Below, piece by piece: positions 52,163-60,865 of a stretch of DNA of 64,000 nucleotides. The stretch is from Flavobacterium sp. LHD-85 (GTDB lineage: Bacteria > Bacteroidota > Bacteroidia > Flavobacteriales > Flavobacteriaceae). The stretch lies in contig NZ_JAVFVR010000001.1 of NCBI RefSeq assembly GCF_030929595.1, forward strand, positions 868,001 to 932,000, in the 5' to 3' direction. The notes beneath the pieces were generated by a model. That model searched no databases. It was not told where the DNA came from and saw only the letters and a list, made by a program, of their open reading frames with translations. Both the position numbers and the translations under genes were made by a program. The first letter of the stretch is position 1. Every line of letters begins with the position of its first letter.

Positions 52163-52200
52163 AAAAAAGAGGATATTCTTTCGAATATCCTCTTTTTTTT
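52163..52200. terminator. bidirectional terminator
   Basis: AAAAAAGAGGATATTC and GAATATCCTCTTTTTT form a 16-bp perfect stem with a TTTC loop, between convergent genes. Confidence 0.9.
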
Positions 52201-52230
52201 AAACTATAAACTATAAAAAAAATGGAAAAA

Positions 52231-53202
52231 CTATAGGCTGTATTTCACACCTAATGTTAATCCTAAACCAGAAATTCCAACATAAGAACTTAACTCGTCC
52301 ATTTTATCATTTGGTCTAGTTGTATCAGCTGTATCTGGTGTTGCAGTGTTCGGATTAAACAATACATTATTAGAATTTACATCTAATTTCTTGTGATAAT
52401 TTGTATATCTCTGTGATGTATTTCTAGTTGCTAACGCATCTTGTCCATTTACTGTATATTCTGTAGTTTCTTTAGTCTTACCATGAACAGTAAAGTTACG
52501 GTATTCTAACTCTGCGAAAGCAGAAATGCGTTTTCCTAATTTATAAGATGTTCCTAACGCTGCCATAAATCCAATTGTTGGATTTGGTTTTACAACATCT
52601 TTAGAATAGATATTATTTTTAGCTACTTGATTAGCCCCTACATAAGTTAAAAGCTCTCTATCGGTTTTAATATCTAATGTACCGTGAATTGGCACAATAA
52701 CTCCAACTTTAGTATATGGTTCAAAACCATGAGCATCACCTAAAAACATTACAATAGAAGGTGCTAAATCAAATGCTTTGATTTGTCCTTCAGCTGTAAA
52801 ACTAATGTATGTAGCCGCAGTAGTAGCTGGATCGTATCCATAAAGTCTATCTGTTGTTTGAGCCATAGTCTTGCTATTACTGATATAATAGTTTGCAGAC
52901 ATTTCAACTCCTAAACGAGTAGAAAAACGGTAACCAGCAGTAATACCACTTCTGAAACCTTGCCCAAAAGAACCTGTTATGCTTTCTCTTGAAACTAATT
53001 TATTGTTAGTTAAAGTACCTGAATATACATCTCTGTTTGGTGCCTGACCTCCCACTTCTGGAAACTCAGTTGAAGCTGTTTGATTGAAATATGATCCTCC
53101 TAATTTGAAATACCAGCTTTCTGGTTTCTCTGCTTTTTCTGTTTGCGCCATTGTAGCCATTGAGCAAACTAATAATCCTAATAAAAATAGGTTCTTTTTC
53201 AT
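52231..53202 (-). CDS. outer-membrane beta-barrel protein
   Basis: A 323-residue protein with signal peptide (cleaved near ATMAQ, residue 20). It has repeated amphipathic strands (YFKLGGSYFNQTAS, GFRSGITAGYRFSTRLGVEMSANYYIS, FEPYTKVGVIVPIHGTLDIKTD, GFMAALGTSYKLGKRISAFAELEYRNF) and ends SGLGLTLGVKYSL, a terminal strand. It belongs to the OmpW/beta-barrel group without a firm subfamily. The acidic loop near DTADTTRPNDK is probably extracellular. Confidence 0.78.
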   Translation of the reverse strand: MKKNLFLLGLLVCSMATMAQTEKAEKPESWYFKLGGSYFNQTASTEFPEVGGQAPNRDVYSGTLTNNKLVSRESITGSFGQGFRSGITAGYRFSTRLGVEMSANYYISNSKTMAQTTDRLYGYDPATTAATYISFTAEGQIKAFDLAPSIVMFLGDAHGFEPYTKVGVIVPIHGTLDIKTDRELLTYVGANQVAKNNIYSKDVVKPNPTIGFMAALGTSYKLGKRISAFAELEYRNFTVHGKTKETTEYTVNGQDALATRNTSQRYTNYHKKLDVNSNNVLFNPNTATPDTADTTRPNDKMDELSSYVGISGLGLTLGVKYSL

Positions 53203-53224
53203 AATTTTGATTTATTGATTAGTA

Positions 53225-53232
53225 CAAACATA
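53225..53232 (-). promoter_or_regulatory. candidate -7 box of the barrel gene
   Basis: On the minus strand TATGTTTG matches TAnnTTTG, about 22 bases before the ATG; no TTG at the -33 position. Confidence 0.4.
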
Positions 53233-53379
53233 GAATATTTTAACACATTCTTACCATTTGTAAAGTTAGACTTGGAACGAAAACGTTGTAATTTGGCGCA
53301 ATATTACTAAAAAAGTATTATGCATGCATATTTTTAACATAAAAAATTAACATATGTTTAAATTTTAACTGTTAATTTT

Positions 53380-56300
53380 TTAGTTTAGTTTAAAATTAAT
53401 CTGCATTTTCTCCAATTCCTGCAATAATTCAGCTGAAATTTTAACCTTCAGACGACGGCTCGGCATCGTTAATTTGGTTACCACTTTTATTTCTTCAATT
53501 TCATTCACTTCCTGAATCTTAGTATCTTCCATCGCGCTATCTTCATTTTCATTCTCAGCTTCAAAAACAGCATCTTCGGCTTCAAAATCGGTTGGCGTTT
53601 CTACCTCAACCAAGCGCTTTATTTTTTCTAATTCCATAATTTCAAAAGTCACAGAATTCTCCCCTTTGTTTTCAGCAAACAAATGGCTCAGTTTATGAAT
53701 AAACTCCGGATGAAGATCTTTGATATTTAAAAGAACAATCAATTTCTTAGCAAAAGCTTCCAGAATATCCTGCAGCTGGCGAATCTCAACGAACTGCATT
53801 CTAGGATCGGATTTCTTTCCTGTATCGTGATTGACCCATCCGTCTTTGATTAATATTTTCAAAAAGGCAAAATTGTTCTGAATCAAGAAGTGGCGGAACT
53901 TTAAATATTCCTCCCCAAAAATCTTAAACTCATAACTTTCATCATAACCTTCTAAGTTGAAGGCTGCCCAGCCTTTTCCGTTTTTGGCAACACGATGTTG
54001 TACGTTATTAATGATTCCGGCAAACATTAAATTCTTGCCGACATATTCATTCATGCTTTTCAGCGCTTCCAAACGAGAATTGCAGAAATATTTCATTTCA
54101 AATCTAAAATCATCAAGCGGATGTCCCGAAATATAGATTCCAACAACTTCTTTTTCTTTGGCCAGTTTTTCCATTGTGCTCCAGTCTTCGCATGGAGGCA
54201 CAACTGGTTCAGCGATTTGTACTTCGCTAGTTTCTCCGAACAAACTTACCTGAGACGAATTTTCATTTTCCTGAAATTTCGATCCATAACGCATTGCTTT
54301 TTCGTAGAACGTAATTCCGTCTCCATCATCGTGGAAATATTGTGCTCTGGTTGTTCCTTCAAATGAATCAAAACCTCCAGCAAGTGCTAAATTTTCAATC
54401 GCCTTTTTGTTAGCGGCGCGCAAATCAATTCGCTTCGCTAAATCAAAAATCGATTTATATCTTCCGTCTTTTCTGTTTTCTACAATGGTTTCTACAGCGC
54501 CAGAACCTACACCTTTGATAGCTCCCATTCCGAAACGAACTGCATAATCATCGTTTACCGTAAATTTATAGTATGACTCGTTTACATCTGGACCCAAAAC
54601 TTGTAATCCCATACGTTTACATTCTTCCATGAAGAACGAAACTTGTTTGATATCGTTCATGTTATTCGAAAGTACCGCCGCCATATATTCTGCAGGATAA
54701 TGCGCTTTCAGATAAGCCGTTTGGTACGCAATCCAAGCATAACAAGTCGAGTGCGATTTGTTGAAGGCGTAACTCGCGAAGGCTTCCCAGTCTTTCCAAA
54801 TTTTCTCCAGAATCTTGGCATCGTGACCTTTTGCAGCAGCTTGTTCAACAAACTTCGGTTTCATTTTATCTAGTACATCCTTTTGTTTCTTACCCATCGC
54901 TTTACGCAAGACGTCGGCCTCACCCTTTGTAAATCCTGCCAAAGACTGAGACAAAAGCATTACCTGCTCTTGGTAAACAGTAATTCCGTAGGTTTCAGAT
55001 AAATATTCCGCACAGGCATCTAAATCGTATTTGATTTCCTCGTCGCCATTTTTTCTTCGAACGAAAGACGGAATATACTCCAAAGGTCCCGGACGATACA
55101 ATGCGTTCATGGCAATTAAATCTCCAAATACCGTTGGTTTCAGATCTTTCATGTATTTCTGCATCCCAGGTGACTCGTATTGGAAGATTCCAACAGTTTC
55201 ACCTCTTTGGAAAAGCGCATACGTTTCTTCATCATCAATCGGGAAAGTATCTGGGTTCAGTTCAATTCCTGTTCTATATTTTACCAGCTTAACGGTATCT
55301 TTTATCAGCGTAAGGGTCTTCAGACCCAAGAAGTCCATTTTCAGCAATCCGGCACTTTCGGCAACCGAGTTATCAAACTGTGTTACATATAAATCGGAAT
55401 CTTTTGCAGTTGTTACAGGAACATAATTCGTAATATCCGATGGCGTAATGATTACTCCACAAGCGTGAATTCCCGTATTACGCATCGATCCTTCAAGGAT
55501 TTTTGCCTGCTGAATGGTTTCTCCAGCCAAATCATCTTCATTGGCAATCGCGATTAATTCTTTTACATTATCAAATTCGTCTGAACGAAGCGCTTTTTTT
55601 ACCTCGTCTTCACTCTCCGAAATAAAACGCGCCAAATTCCATTTTGACGGCATCATACCTGGAATCAATTTCGCAATTCTATCAGCTTCAAATAATGGTA
55701 AATCCAATACACGAGCCGTATCACGAATAGCCGATTTAGTTGCCATTTTACCATACGTGATAATCTGAGCCACCTGTTTTTGGCCGTATTTATTGATTAC
55801 GTATTCCATTACACGACCACGACCCTCGTCATCAAAGTCGATATCAATATCGGGCATCGATACACGGTCAGGGTTTAGGAAACGCTCGAAAAGCAAGTCG
55901 TATTTAATCGGGTCAATATTGGTAATTCCGAGGCAATATGCAACGGCAGAACCCGCTGCAGAACCACGACCAGGTCCTACCGAAACGTCCATATTTCTAG
56001 CTTCGGCAATGAAATCCTGTACAATCAAAAAGTAACCCGGATAACCTGAGTTTGAAATCGTCATTAACTCAAAATCCAAACGCTCTTGAATAGATTCGGT
56101 TATTACGCCGTATCTTCTTTCAGCTCCTCGCATTGTAAGGTCTCGCAAATAAGCATTTTCACCACGAACCCCATTGTCTTTTTCGTCTTCAGGATCGACA
56201 AATTCTTCCGGAATATCAAACTTCGGAAGCAATACGTCACGATAAAGCGAATATCCTTCAACCTTATCTATAATTTCCTGAATGTTGATAATGGCCTCTG

Positions 56301-57915
56301 GCAAATCAGCAAAGAGTTTTTTCATCTCGTCTTGCGACTTGAAGTAGTATTCCTGATTTGGAAGTCCGTAACGGTAGCCACGTCCACGCCCAATAGGCGT
56401 TGCCTGCTTTTCACCGTCTTTTACACACAACAAAATATCGTGCGCATTGGCATCTTCCTTATTTAAATAATAAGTATTATTAGTAGCAATTAACTTTACA
56501 TCATGTTTTTTAGCAAACTCAATCAGGGTTTTATTCACACGATTTTCGTCTTCCTGATTGTGGCGCATCACTTCCAGATAGAAATCTTCGCCAAATTGTT
56601 CTTTCCACCAAACTAAAGCTTCTTCTGCTTGGTTTTCACCAATATTCAATATTTTACTTGGAATCTCTCCGTATAAATTCCCAGACAAAACCATGATATC
56701 TCCTTTATATTGCTCCACAATCGCACGGTCAATCCTAGGAACATAATAAAATCCGTTTGTATAAGCAATCGAAGCCATTTTGGCCAAGTTGTGGTAACCC
56801 GCTTTATTTTTAGCCATCAAAACAACCTGATAACCGTTGTCTTTTTTGCTTTTATCTAAGTGATTTTCGCAGATATTAAATTCACAACCTACAATTGGTT
56901 TCACTTCCGTTTCTGTTGGTTCTTCACCCGCTTCAACTAAGGCTTTATTTTTTCCAGAAGCGGCTTTGTTATGATTCATAACAGCGCTCACAAAATGGAA
57001 AGCTCCCATCATGTTTCCAGTATCGGTCATGGCAACCGCAGGCATTCCGTTTTTGGCTGCAGCCGCAACAATATTCCCAATTCCGATAGTAGATTGAAGT
57101 ACCGAAAACTGTGTATGATTATGTAAATGCGCAAATTTTGCTGCTTTAAAATCAGCTTTATCTTCTTCTGAAACAACATTTTGGGTGTCTTCTCCAGCTA
57201 AAGCTTTAAGCTGTTCTCTAATTTTATCAGAAGCCGCTTTTAAATTAATGTGTTTTAAACCAATTAATTTAAATGGCTCTGGATTTCGTTGTTGAAAGTC
57301 TTTGAAATATTCTTTCGGAACGTCTAATTCCTCTTTAGTAAAAACCTCTCTTCTAACCAATTCAAGGAAACAACGCGTAGTTGCCTCAACGTCGGCAGTT
57401 GCGTTGTGCGCTTCCGCGAATGGCTGATCGAAAAGATAGCTGTGTAATTCGGTAAGCGTAGGAAGTTTGAATTTTCCTCCACGACCTCCCGGAAGCTGTA
57501 ATAATGAAGCAGTAACTTCAGTACAAGTATCCAAAACTGGCATAGAACTCATTTGAGACTCCACTCCCATTCTATGAAATTCGGCTCCCATAATATTAAC
57601 GTCGAAACCTAAATTCTGACCAACAATATATTTGGTTTTGCTTAAAGCAATATTGAATTTCTCTAAAACTTCGGCCAAAGTGATTCCATCGGCTTCAGCC
57701 AATTCAGTCGAGATTCCGTGAATACGTTCTGCATCATAGGGAATGTTAAATCCTTCAGGTTTTACCAAATAATCCTGATGTTCGACAAGCTGTCCCATTT
57801 CGTCATGAAGCTGCCAAGCAATTTGTATACAGCGAGGCCAGTTGTCAGAATCGGTAATCGGGGCATCCCAGCGTTTTGGTAATCCGGTTGTTTCGGTATC
57901 GAATATTAAATACAT
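53380..57915 (-). CDS. dnaE: DNA polymerase III alpha subunit with N-terminal exonuclease
   Basis: A 1511-residue replicative polymerase. Residues 1-190 form a DnaQ-type 3'-5' exonuclease with all DEDDh residues: D6 and E8 (FDTETT), D105 (FDVNIM), H170 and D175 (HNATADVEAT). The PHP domain starts at about 261 (FAHLHNHTQFSVLQ). The polymerase active site is PDIDIDFDD (688-696). GPGRGSAAGS precedes it, and an OB fold lies near MFAGIINNVQHRVAKNGKG. Fusion of proofreading and polymerase recalls PolC, but the order (exonuclease first) is a DnaE variant of Bacteroidota. Confidence 0.95.
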   Translation of the reverse strand: MYLIFDTETTGLPKRWDAPITDSDNWPRCIQIAWQLHDEMGQLVEHQDYLVKPEGFNIPYDAERIHGISTELAEADGITLAEVLEKFNIALSKTKYIVGQNLGFDVNIMGAEFHRMGVESQMSSMPVLDTCTEVTASLLQLPGGRGGKFKLPTLTELHSYLFDQPFAEAHNATADVEATTRCFLELVRREVFTKEELDVPKEYFKDFQQRNPEPFKLIGLKHINLKAASDKIREQLKALAGEDTQNVVSEEDKADFKAAKFAHLHNHTQFSVLQSTIGIGNIVAAAAKNGMPAVAMTDTGNMMGAFHFVSAVMNHNKAASGKNKALVEAGEEPTETEVKPIVGCEFNICENHLDKSKKDNGYQVVLMAKNKAGYHNLAKMASIAYTNGFYYVPRIDRAIVEQYKGDIMVLSGNLYGEIPSKILNIGENQAEEALVWWKEQFGEDFYLEVMRHNQEDENRVNKTLIEFAKKHDVKLIATNNTYYLNKEDANAHDILLCVKDGEKQATPIGRGRGYRYGLPNQEYYFKSQDEMKKLFADLPEAIINIQEIIDKVEGYSLYRDVLLPKFDIPEEFVDPEDEKDNGVRGENAYLRDLTMRGAERRYGVITESIQERLDFELMTISNSGYPGYFLIVQDFIAEARNMDVSVGPGRGSAAGSAVAYCLGITNIDPIKYDLLFERFLNPDRVSMPDIDIDFDDEGRGRVMEYVINKYGQKQVAQIITYGKMATKSAIRDTARVLDLPLFEADRIAKLIPGMMPSKWNLARFISESEDEVKKALRSDEFDNVKELIAIANEDDLAGETIQQAKILEGSMRNTGIHACGVIITPSDITNYVPVTTAKDSDLYVTQFDNSVAESAGLLKMDFLGLKTLTLIKDTVKLVKYRTGIELNPDTFPIDDEETYALFQRGETVGIFQYESPGMQKYMKDLKPTVFGDLIAMNALYRPGPLEYIPSFVRRKNGDEEIKYDLDACAEYLSETYGITVYQEQVMLLSQSLAGFTKGEADVLRKAMGKKQKDVLDKMKPKFVEQAAAKGHDAKILEKIWKDWEAFASYAFNKSHSTCYAWIAYQTAYLKAHYPAEYMAAVLSNNMNDIKQVSFFMEECKRMGLQVLGPDVNESYYKFTVNDDYAVRFGMGAIKGVGSGAVETIVENRKDGRYKSIFDLAKRIDLRAANKKAIENLALAGGFDSFEGTTRAQYFHDDGDGITFYEKAMRYGSKFQENENSSQVSLFGETSEVQIAEPVVPPCEDWSTMEKLAKEKEVVGIYISGHPLDDFRFEMKYFCNSRLEALKSMNEYVGKNLMFAGIINNVQHRVAKNGKGWAAFNLEGYDESYEFKIFGEEYLKFRHFLIQNNFAFLKILIKDGWVNHDTGKKSDPRMQFVEIRQLQDILEAFAKKLIVLLNIKDLHPEFIHKLSHLFAENKGENSVTFEIMELEKIKRLVEVETPTDFEAEDAVFEAENENEDSAMEDTKIQEVNEIEEIKVVTKLTMPSRRLKVKISAELLQELEKMQINFKLN

Positions 57916-58114
57916 AGAGTTGTAAAAGTCAAATTTTTAAGCTCCAAATTCCAAATCTTACACATTGCAAAACATTGACAACATGAAACATAACAAAATG
58001 CGAAATGAAAAATCGGAGGAATTCAAATTTACGCTTTTTTTACAGAAATAAAGAAGCTAAAGTTGTTAACAAAAACGTTAATTAAAACTCGCCGATTGCA
58101 ACTTGTAAAAAATT

Positions 58115-58247
58115 AAACACATAGAAGCATAGATTTTAGTTTTATAAAAAGAGATTTTAGAAAATCTAGATTTTCACACATAGCTATGTGTATTTAAATA
58201 AGCGAAACGCCTTTGTAGACAAAGAAAAACTATGTTTCTATGTGTTT
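58115..58247. repeat. MITE-like element, family A, copy 2
   Basis: This 133-bp inverted copy of the element at 13424-13552 starts AAACACATAGAAGCATAG and ends CTATGTTTCTATGTGTTT. The centre again is CACATAGCTATGTG. Differences are scattered single bases and short indels, so the copies are not recent. Confidence 0.85.
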
Positions 58248-58293
58248 AAAATAATTACAACTCAAAGTTTTTTAATCCAAAAAACTTCGGTTA

Positions 58294-58325
58294 TTCATTT
58301 TGGATACTCTTTACTCCAAAATGAA
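58294..58325. promoter_or_regulatory. perfect 11-bp inverted repeat upstream of the dehydrogenase
   Basis: TTCATTTTGGA and TCCAAAATGAA flank a 10-base spacer, about 70 bases before the ATG. It could be an operator of the AraC regulator encoded downstream. Confidence 0.5.
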
Positions 58326-58393
58326 CACTTTTAAACTGCAGTGTATCCTGAACTTTGCTTCATCAAATTATAACAATTAAAAAAATAATAACC

Positions 58394-59197
58394 ATGAAAA
58401 CAATTTTTATCACAGGCGCATCATCAGGTTTAGGAAAAGCAACAGCAAAATTATTCCACGAAAAAGGATGGAATGTAATCGCAACCATGAGAAATCCGGA
58501 AAAAGAAACTGAACTTTCTCAATTAAAAAACGTAACACTTTTACCTCTAGACGTTACCGATTATGATCAAATTCAAACTACAGTAAAAAAAGCATTAGAA
58601 CTAAGTGACATTGATATCGTTTTTAATAATGCAGGTTATGGATTAATTGGTCCTTTAGAAAGTTTTTCTGATTCTCAAATCACCAAACAATTGGACACTA
58701 ATTTATTGGGAGTAATTCGCGTTACAAATGCTTTTATCCCATATTTCAGAGAAAGAAAAAACGGCTCATTTATTTCAACAACTTCCATTGGCGGATTGAT
58801 TGCTTTCCCTTTAGGATCAATCTATCACGCAACAAAATGGGGATTGGAAGGCTGGAGCGAAAGTATGGCTTACGAACTAAATCCGTTTGGAATAAACATT
58901 AAAACAGTTTCTCCTGGAGCAATCAAAACAGAGTTTTTGCACGGTTCACTTGATACAAGTACTTTGCCAGAATACGAAACAATGACCAATAAAATGTTTG
59001 GAAGTGTTGACACCATGTTTGAAATGGCATCGACCCCAGAGCAAATTGCAGATGTAGTTTATGAAGCTGCTACAGATGGAAAAAACCAATTAAGATATGT
59101 TGCCGGGGAAGATGCAAAAGCACTTTACAAACAAAGACTAGAGGTTGGAGACGAAGTTTTTCGTTCTGAATTTGGCAAACAATTTTTTGGAGAATAA
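58394..59197 (+). CDS. short-chain dehydrogenase/reductase
   Basis: A 267-residue classical SDR. ATG at 58394 (MKTIFITGASSGLGKATA) is preferred; the longer frame adds only intergenic codons. TGASSGLG (7-14) binds the cofactor, NNAG (79-82), catalytic S131, Y144 and K148 (YHATK) are all present with the standard spacing. A NADP preference is possible from R33. An AraC gene follows in the same direction, a common SDR-regulator pair. Confidence 0.9.
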   Translation: MKTIFITGASSGLGKATAKLFHEKGWNVIATMRNPEKETELSQLKNVTLLPLDVTDYDQIQTTVKKALELSDIDIVFNNAGYGLIGPLESFSDSQITKQLDTNLLGVIRVTNAFIPYFRERKNGSFISTTSIGGLIAFPLGSIYHATKWGLEGWSESMAYELNPFGINIKTVSPGAIKTEFLHGSLDTSTLPEYETMTNKMFGSVDTMFEMASTPEQIADVVYEAATDGKNQLRYVAGEDAKALYKQRLEVGDEVFRSEFGKQFFGE

Positions 59198-59234
59198 TAA
59201 TTCCTAATAAAGCCGTCCATATTCTTTTTATTAG

Positions 59235-59390
59235 GCTCCAGCGGAGCAGAATATTTATAGAAATTCAATCATGCAAAAGCAAAAGAGCTCCAGCGGAGCG
59301 AAATATTTATCACAATGAATATGTCGCTCCGCTGGAGCTTTGCTCTCAACAACAAATACAATTTCTATAAATATTTCGCTTCTTCGAAGC
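59235..59390. repeat. palindromic repeat cluster (GCTCCAGCGGAGC family)
   Basis: GCTCCAGCGGAGC occurs at 59235-59247 and 59287-59299, and its inverse GCTCCGCTGGAGC at 59326-59338. AATATTTATAGAAATT and AATTTCTATAAATATT flank them as outer inverted arms. It lies between the dehydrogenase and its likely regulator. Confidence 0.75.
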
Positions 59391-59426
59391 TGATTTTAGT
59401 CTCTCAAATTTTCATACTTTTATATC

Positions 59427-60347
59427 ATGGAAAGAAAAAACAATAGTCCAGAAAAAATCTCTTCTATATCGCAGTTTCACAACCTGCTTCGACTGCCAAA
59501 ACCACTTCATCCGATGGTGAGTTTGGTAGACAACACACAGTTGGTCATCAACGAAGATTTAGCGAATCATGCCTTTTTGCTTGATTTTTATAAGATCTCT
59601 TATAAGTTTTCTACCAAAGGAAAAATGGGCTACGGTCAAGGCTATTATGATTTCAACGAAGGCGGACTTATGTTTGCTTCTCCAACTCAGTTAATTTTTA
59701 CTGAAAATGAAGAAGGTGTTGAATATGGAGGTTATACACTTTTATTTCATCCTGATTTTATTCGAAATTATCCTTTGGGAAAAAGCATCAAAAAATATGG
59801 CTTCTTTTCTTATGATACCAATGAAGCGCTGCATCTTTCTGACAGTGAAAAAACAATTATTATTGGATTATTACAAAGCATCGACAACGAACTCAATACT
59901 GCAATTGATGAAATGAGTCAGGATGTGATTGTCTCTTACATTGATGTTTTGCTGAATTACAGTAATCGTTTTTACAAGCGCCAATTCATTACCAGAAAAA
60001 CCATCAGTAACGATTTATTATTAAAAGTCGAAGAAACTCTTGATAACTATATCAGCAATGCAGAAACCTTAAAAAGAGGATTGCCAACAGTAGAATTTCT
60101 GGCTTCGCAAATCAATGTTTCAAGTCACTACTTAAGCGACATGCTTCGCAACTTAACTGGATTAAATGCACAACAGCATATTCATTCGAAATTAATCGAA
60201 AAGTCAAAAGATTTCTTGATTACAACCAATCTTTCAGTAGCAGAAATTGCTTATCAATTAGGTTTTGAGTATCCGCAATCTTTCAGTAAATTATTCAAAA
60301 AGAAAACCAATCTTACTCCATTAGAATTTAAAAATTCATTGAACTAA
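59427..60347 (+). CDS. AraC-family transcriptional regulator
   Basis: A 306-residue regulator. An AraC-type N-domain (about 15-190) precedes the HTH pair at about 210-305: PTVEFLASQINVSSHYLSDMLRNLTG and VAEIAYQLGFEYPQSFSKLFKKKTNLTPLEFK. Length and layout are normal. It follows the dehydrogenase and probably controls it. Ligand unknown. A TACTTTTA box lies just before the ATG, so a short or no leader is possible. Confidence 0.88.
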   Translation: MERKNNSPEKISSISQFHNLLRLPKPLHPMVSLVDNTQLVINEDLANHAFLLDFYKISYKFSTKGKMGYGQGYYDFNEGGLMFASPTQLIFTENEEGVEYGGYTLLFHPDFIRNYPLGKSIKKYGFFSYDTNEALHLSDSEKTIIIGLLQSIDNELNTAIDEMSQDVIVSYIDVLLNYSNRFYKRQFITRKTISNDLLLKVEETLDNYISNAETLKRGLPTVEFLASQINVSSHYLSDMLRNLTGLNAQQHIHSKLIEKSKDFLITTNLSVAEIAYQLGFEYPQSFSKLFKKKTNLTPLEFKNSLN

Positions 60348-60770
60348 TTTTTAAAAACGCTGCTCTCAAAAAATCAATTTCTGCCTCAAAAAATCATAAA
60401 ATTTCATAAAAATACACTTCTTGGATGTCGTAGTATTTTGATGTTTTATTGAATCTAAATAATACCCAAAAAACACCTTAAAAAGCTTTAAAAAACCCAA
60501 AAAGCATACTTTTTACAAAGAAATCAAAACTAACAATTATTACTATTTTTATTCATTTTGTTAGATTTTTTCAAACAAATTCTTATATTTTATATTGATT
60601 TTGAGATAAATTTGCAAACTATTAAAACAAAAAACAATCAGGTAAAATTAAAGCCGAAAAAGAAAAAGCAAATTAGTTTCTTCATCATTTTTCTTTCAAA
60701 TTTTAGTCTGCAAAAGCCATTTGGCAATTTGTAAATTAGTTTGGGTATCGTATATAATGAAATATTGAAA

Positions 60771-60800
60771 TTGACGCTTTTTTATCTTTTTTTACTTTTG
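60771..60800 (+). promoter_or_regulatory. promoter of the leu operon
   Basis: TTG, 19 bases, TACTTTTG: a full Bacteroidota consensus. The start falls near 60805, giving a leader of about 60 bases. Confidence 0.8.
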
Positions 60801-60813
60801 TTTTGCTATTATA

Positions 60814-60840
60814 ATGAACAGGAAATTGCTGTGGTTATAG
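60814..60840 (+). CDS. candidate leucine-rich leader peptide (uORF)
   Basis: ATG AAC AGG AAA TTG CTG TGG TTA TAG encodes MNRKLLWL, three Leu codons in eight, two of them consecutive. It begins about 9 bases after the predicted transcript start and ends 25 bases before leuC. It fits a leucine-sensing leader, but no terminator/antiterminator pair is seen, so control would be by ribosome stalling or coupling. Chance is not excluded. Confidence 0.35.
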   Translation: MNRKLLWL

Positions 60841-60865
60841 AAATTACAATTAAAAAAAATAAAAA

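Larger units (their letters stand above)
57916..58393. other. divergent intergenic region with MITE A copy and inverted repeat
   Basis: No gene lies in this 478-base gap between dnaE (-) and the dehydrogenase (+). It holds the family A element (58115-58247) and a perfect 11-bp inverted repeat (58294-58325), both listed. AT-rich stretches could host the divergent promoters, but no full consensus was found. Confidence 0.6.
60348..60865. other. leuC upstream region with promoter and uORF
   Basis: The first 420 bases of this gap show no gene and are AT-rich; TAAATTTG near 60607 is a lone -7 match. The last 100 bases hold the leuC promoter and an 8-codon ORF, listed separately. No riboswitch fold was recognised. 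Confidence 0.55.

Noticed and set aside
54121..56466. several antisense ORFs in dnaE
   Set aside because: They overlap conserved polymerase motifs on the other strand; no independent support.
59235..59390. possible CRISPR array from repeated GCTCCAGCGGAGC
   Set aside because: Three short palindromes of alternating orientation with irregular AT linkers; too short and irregular.
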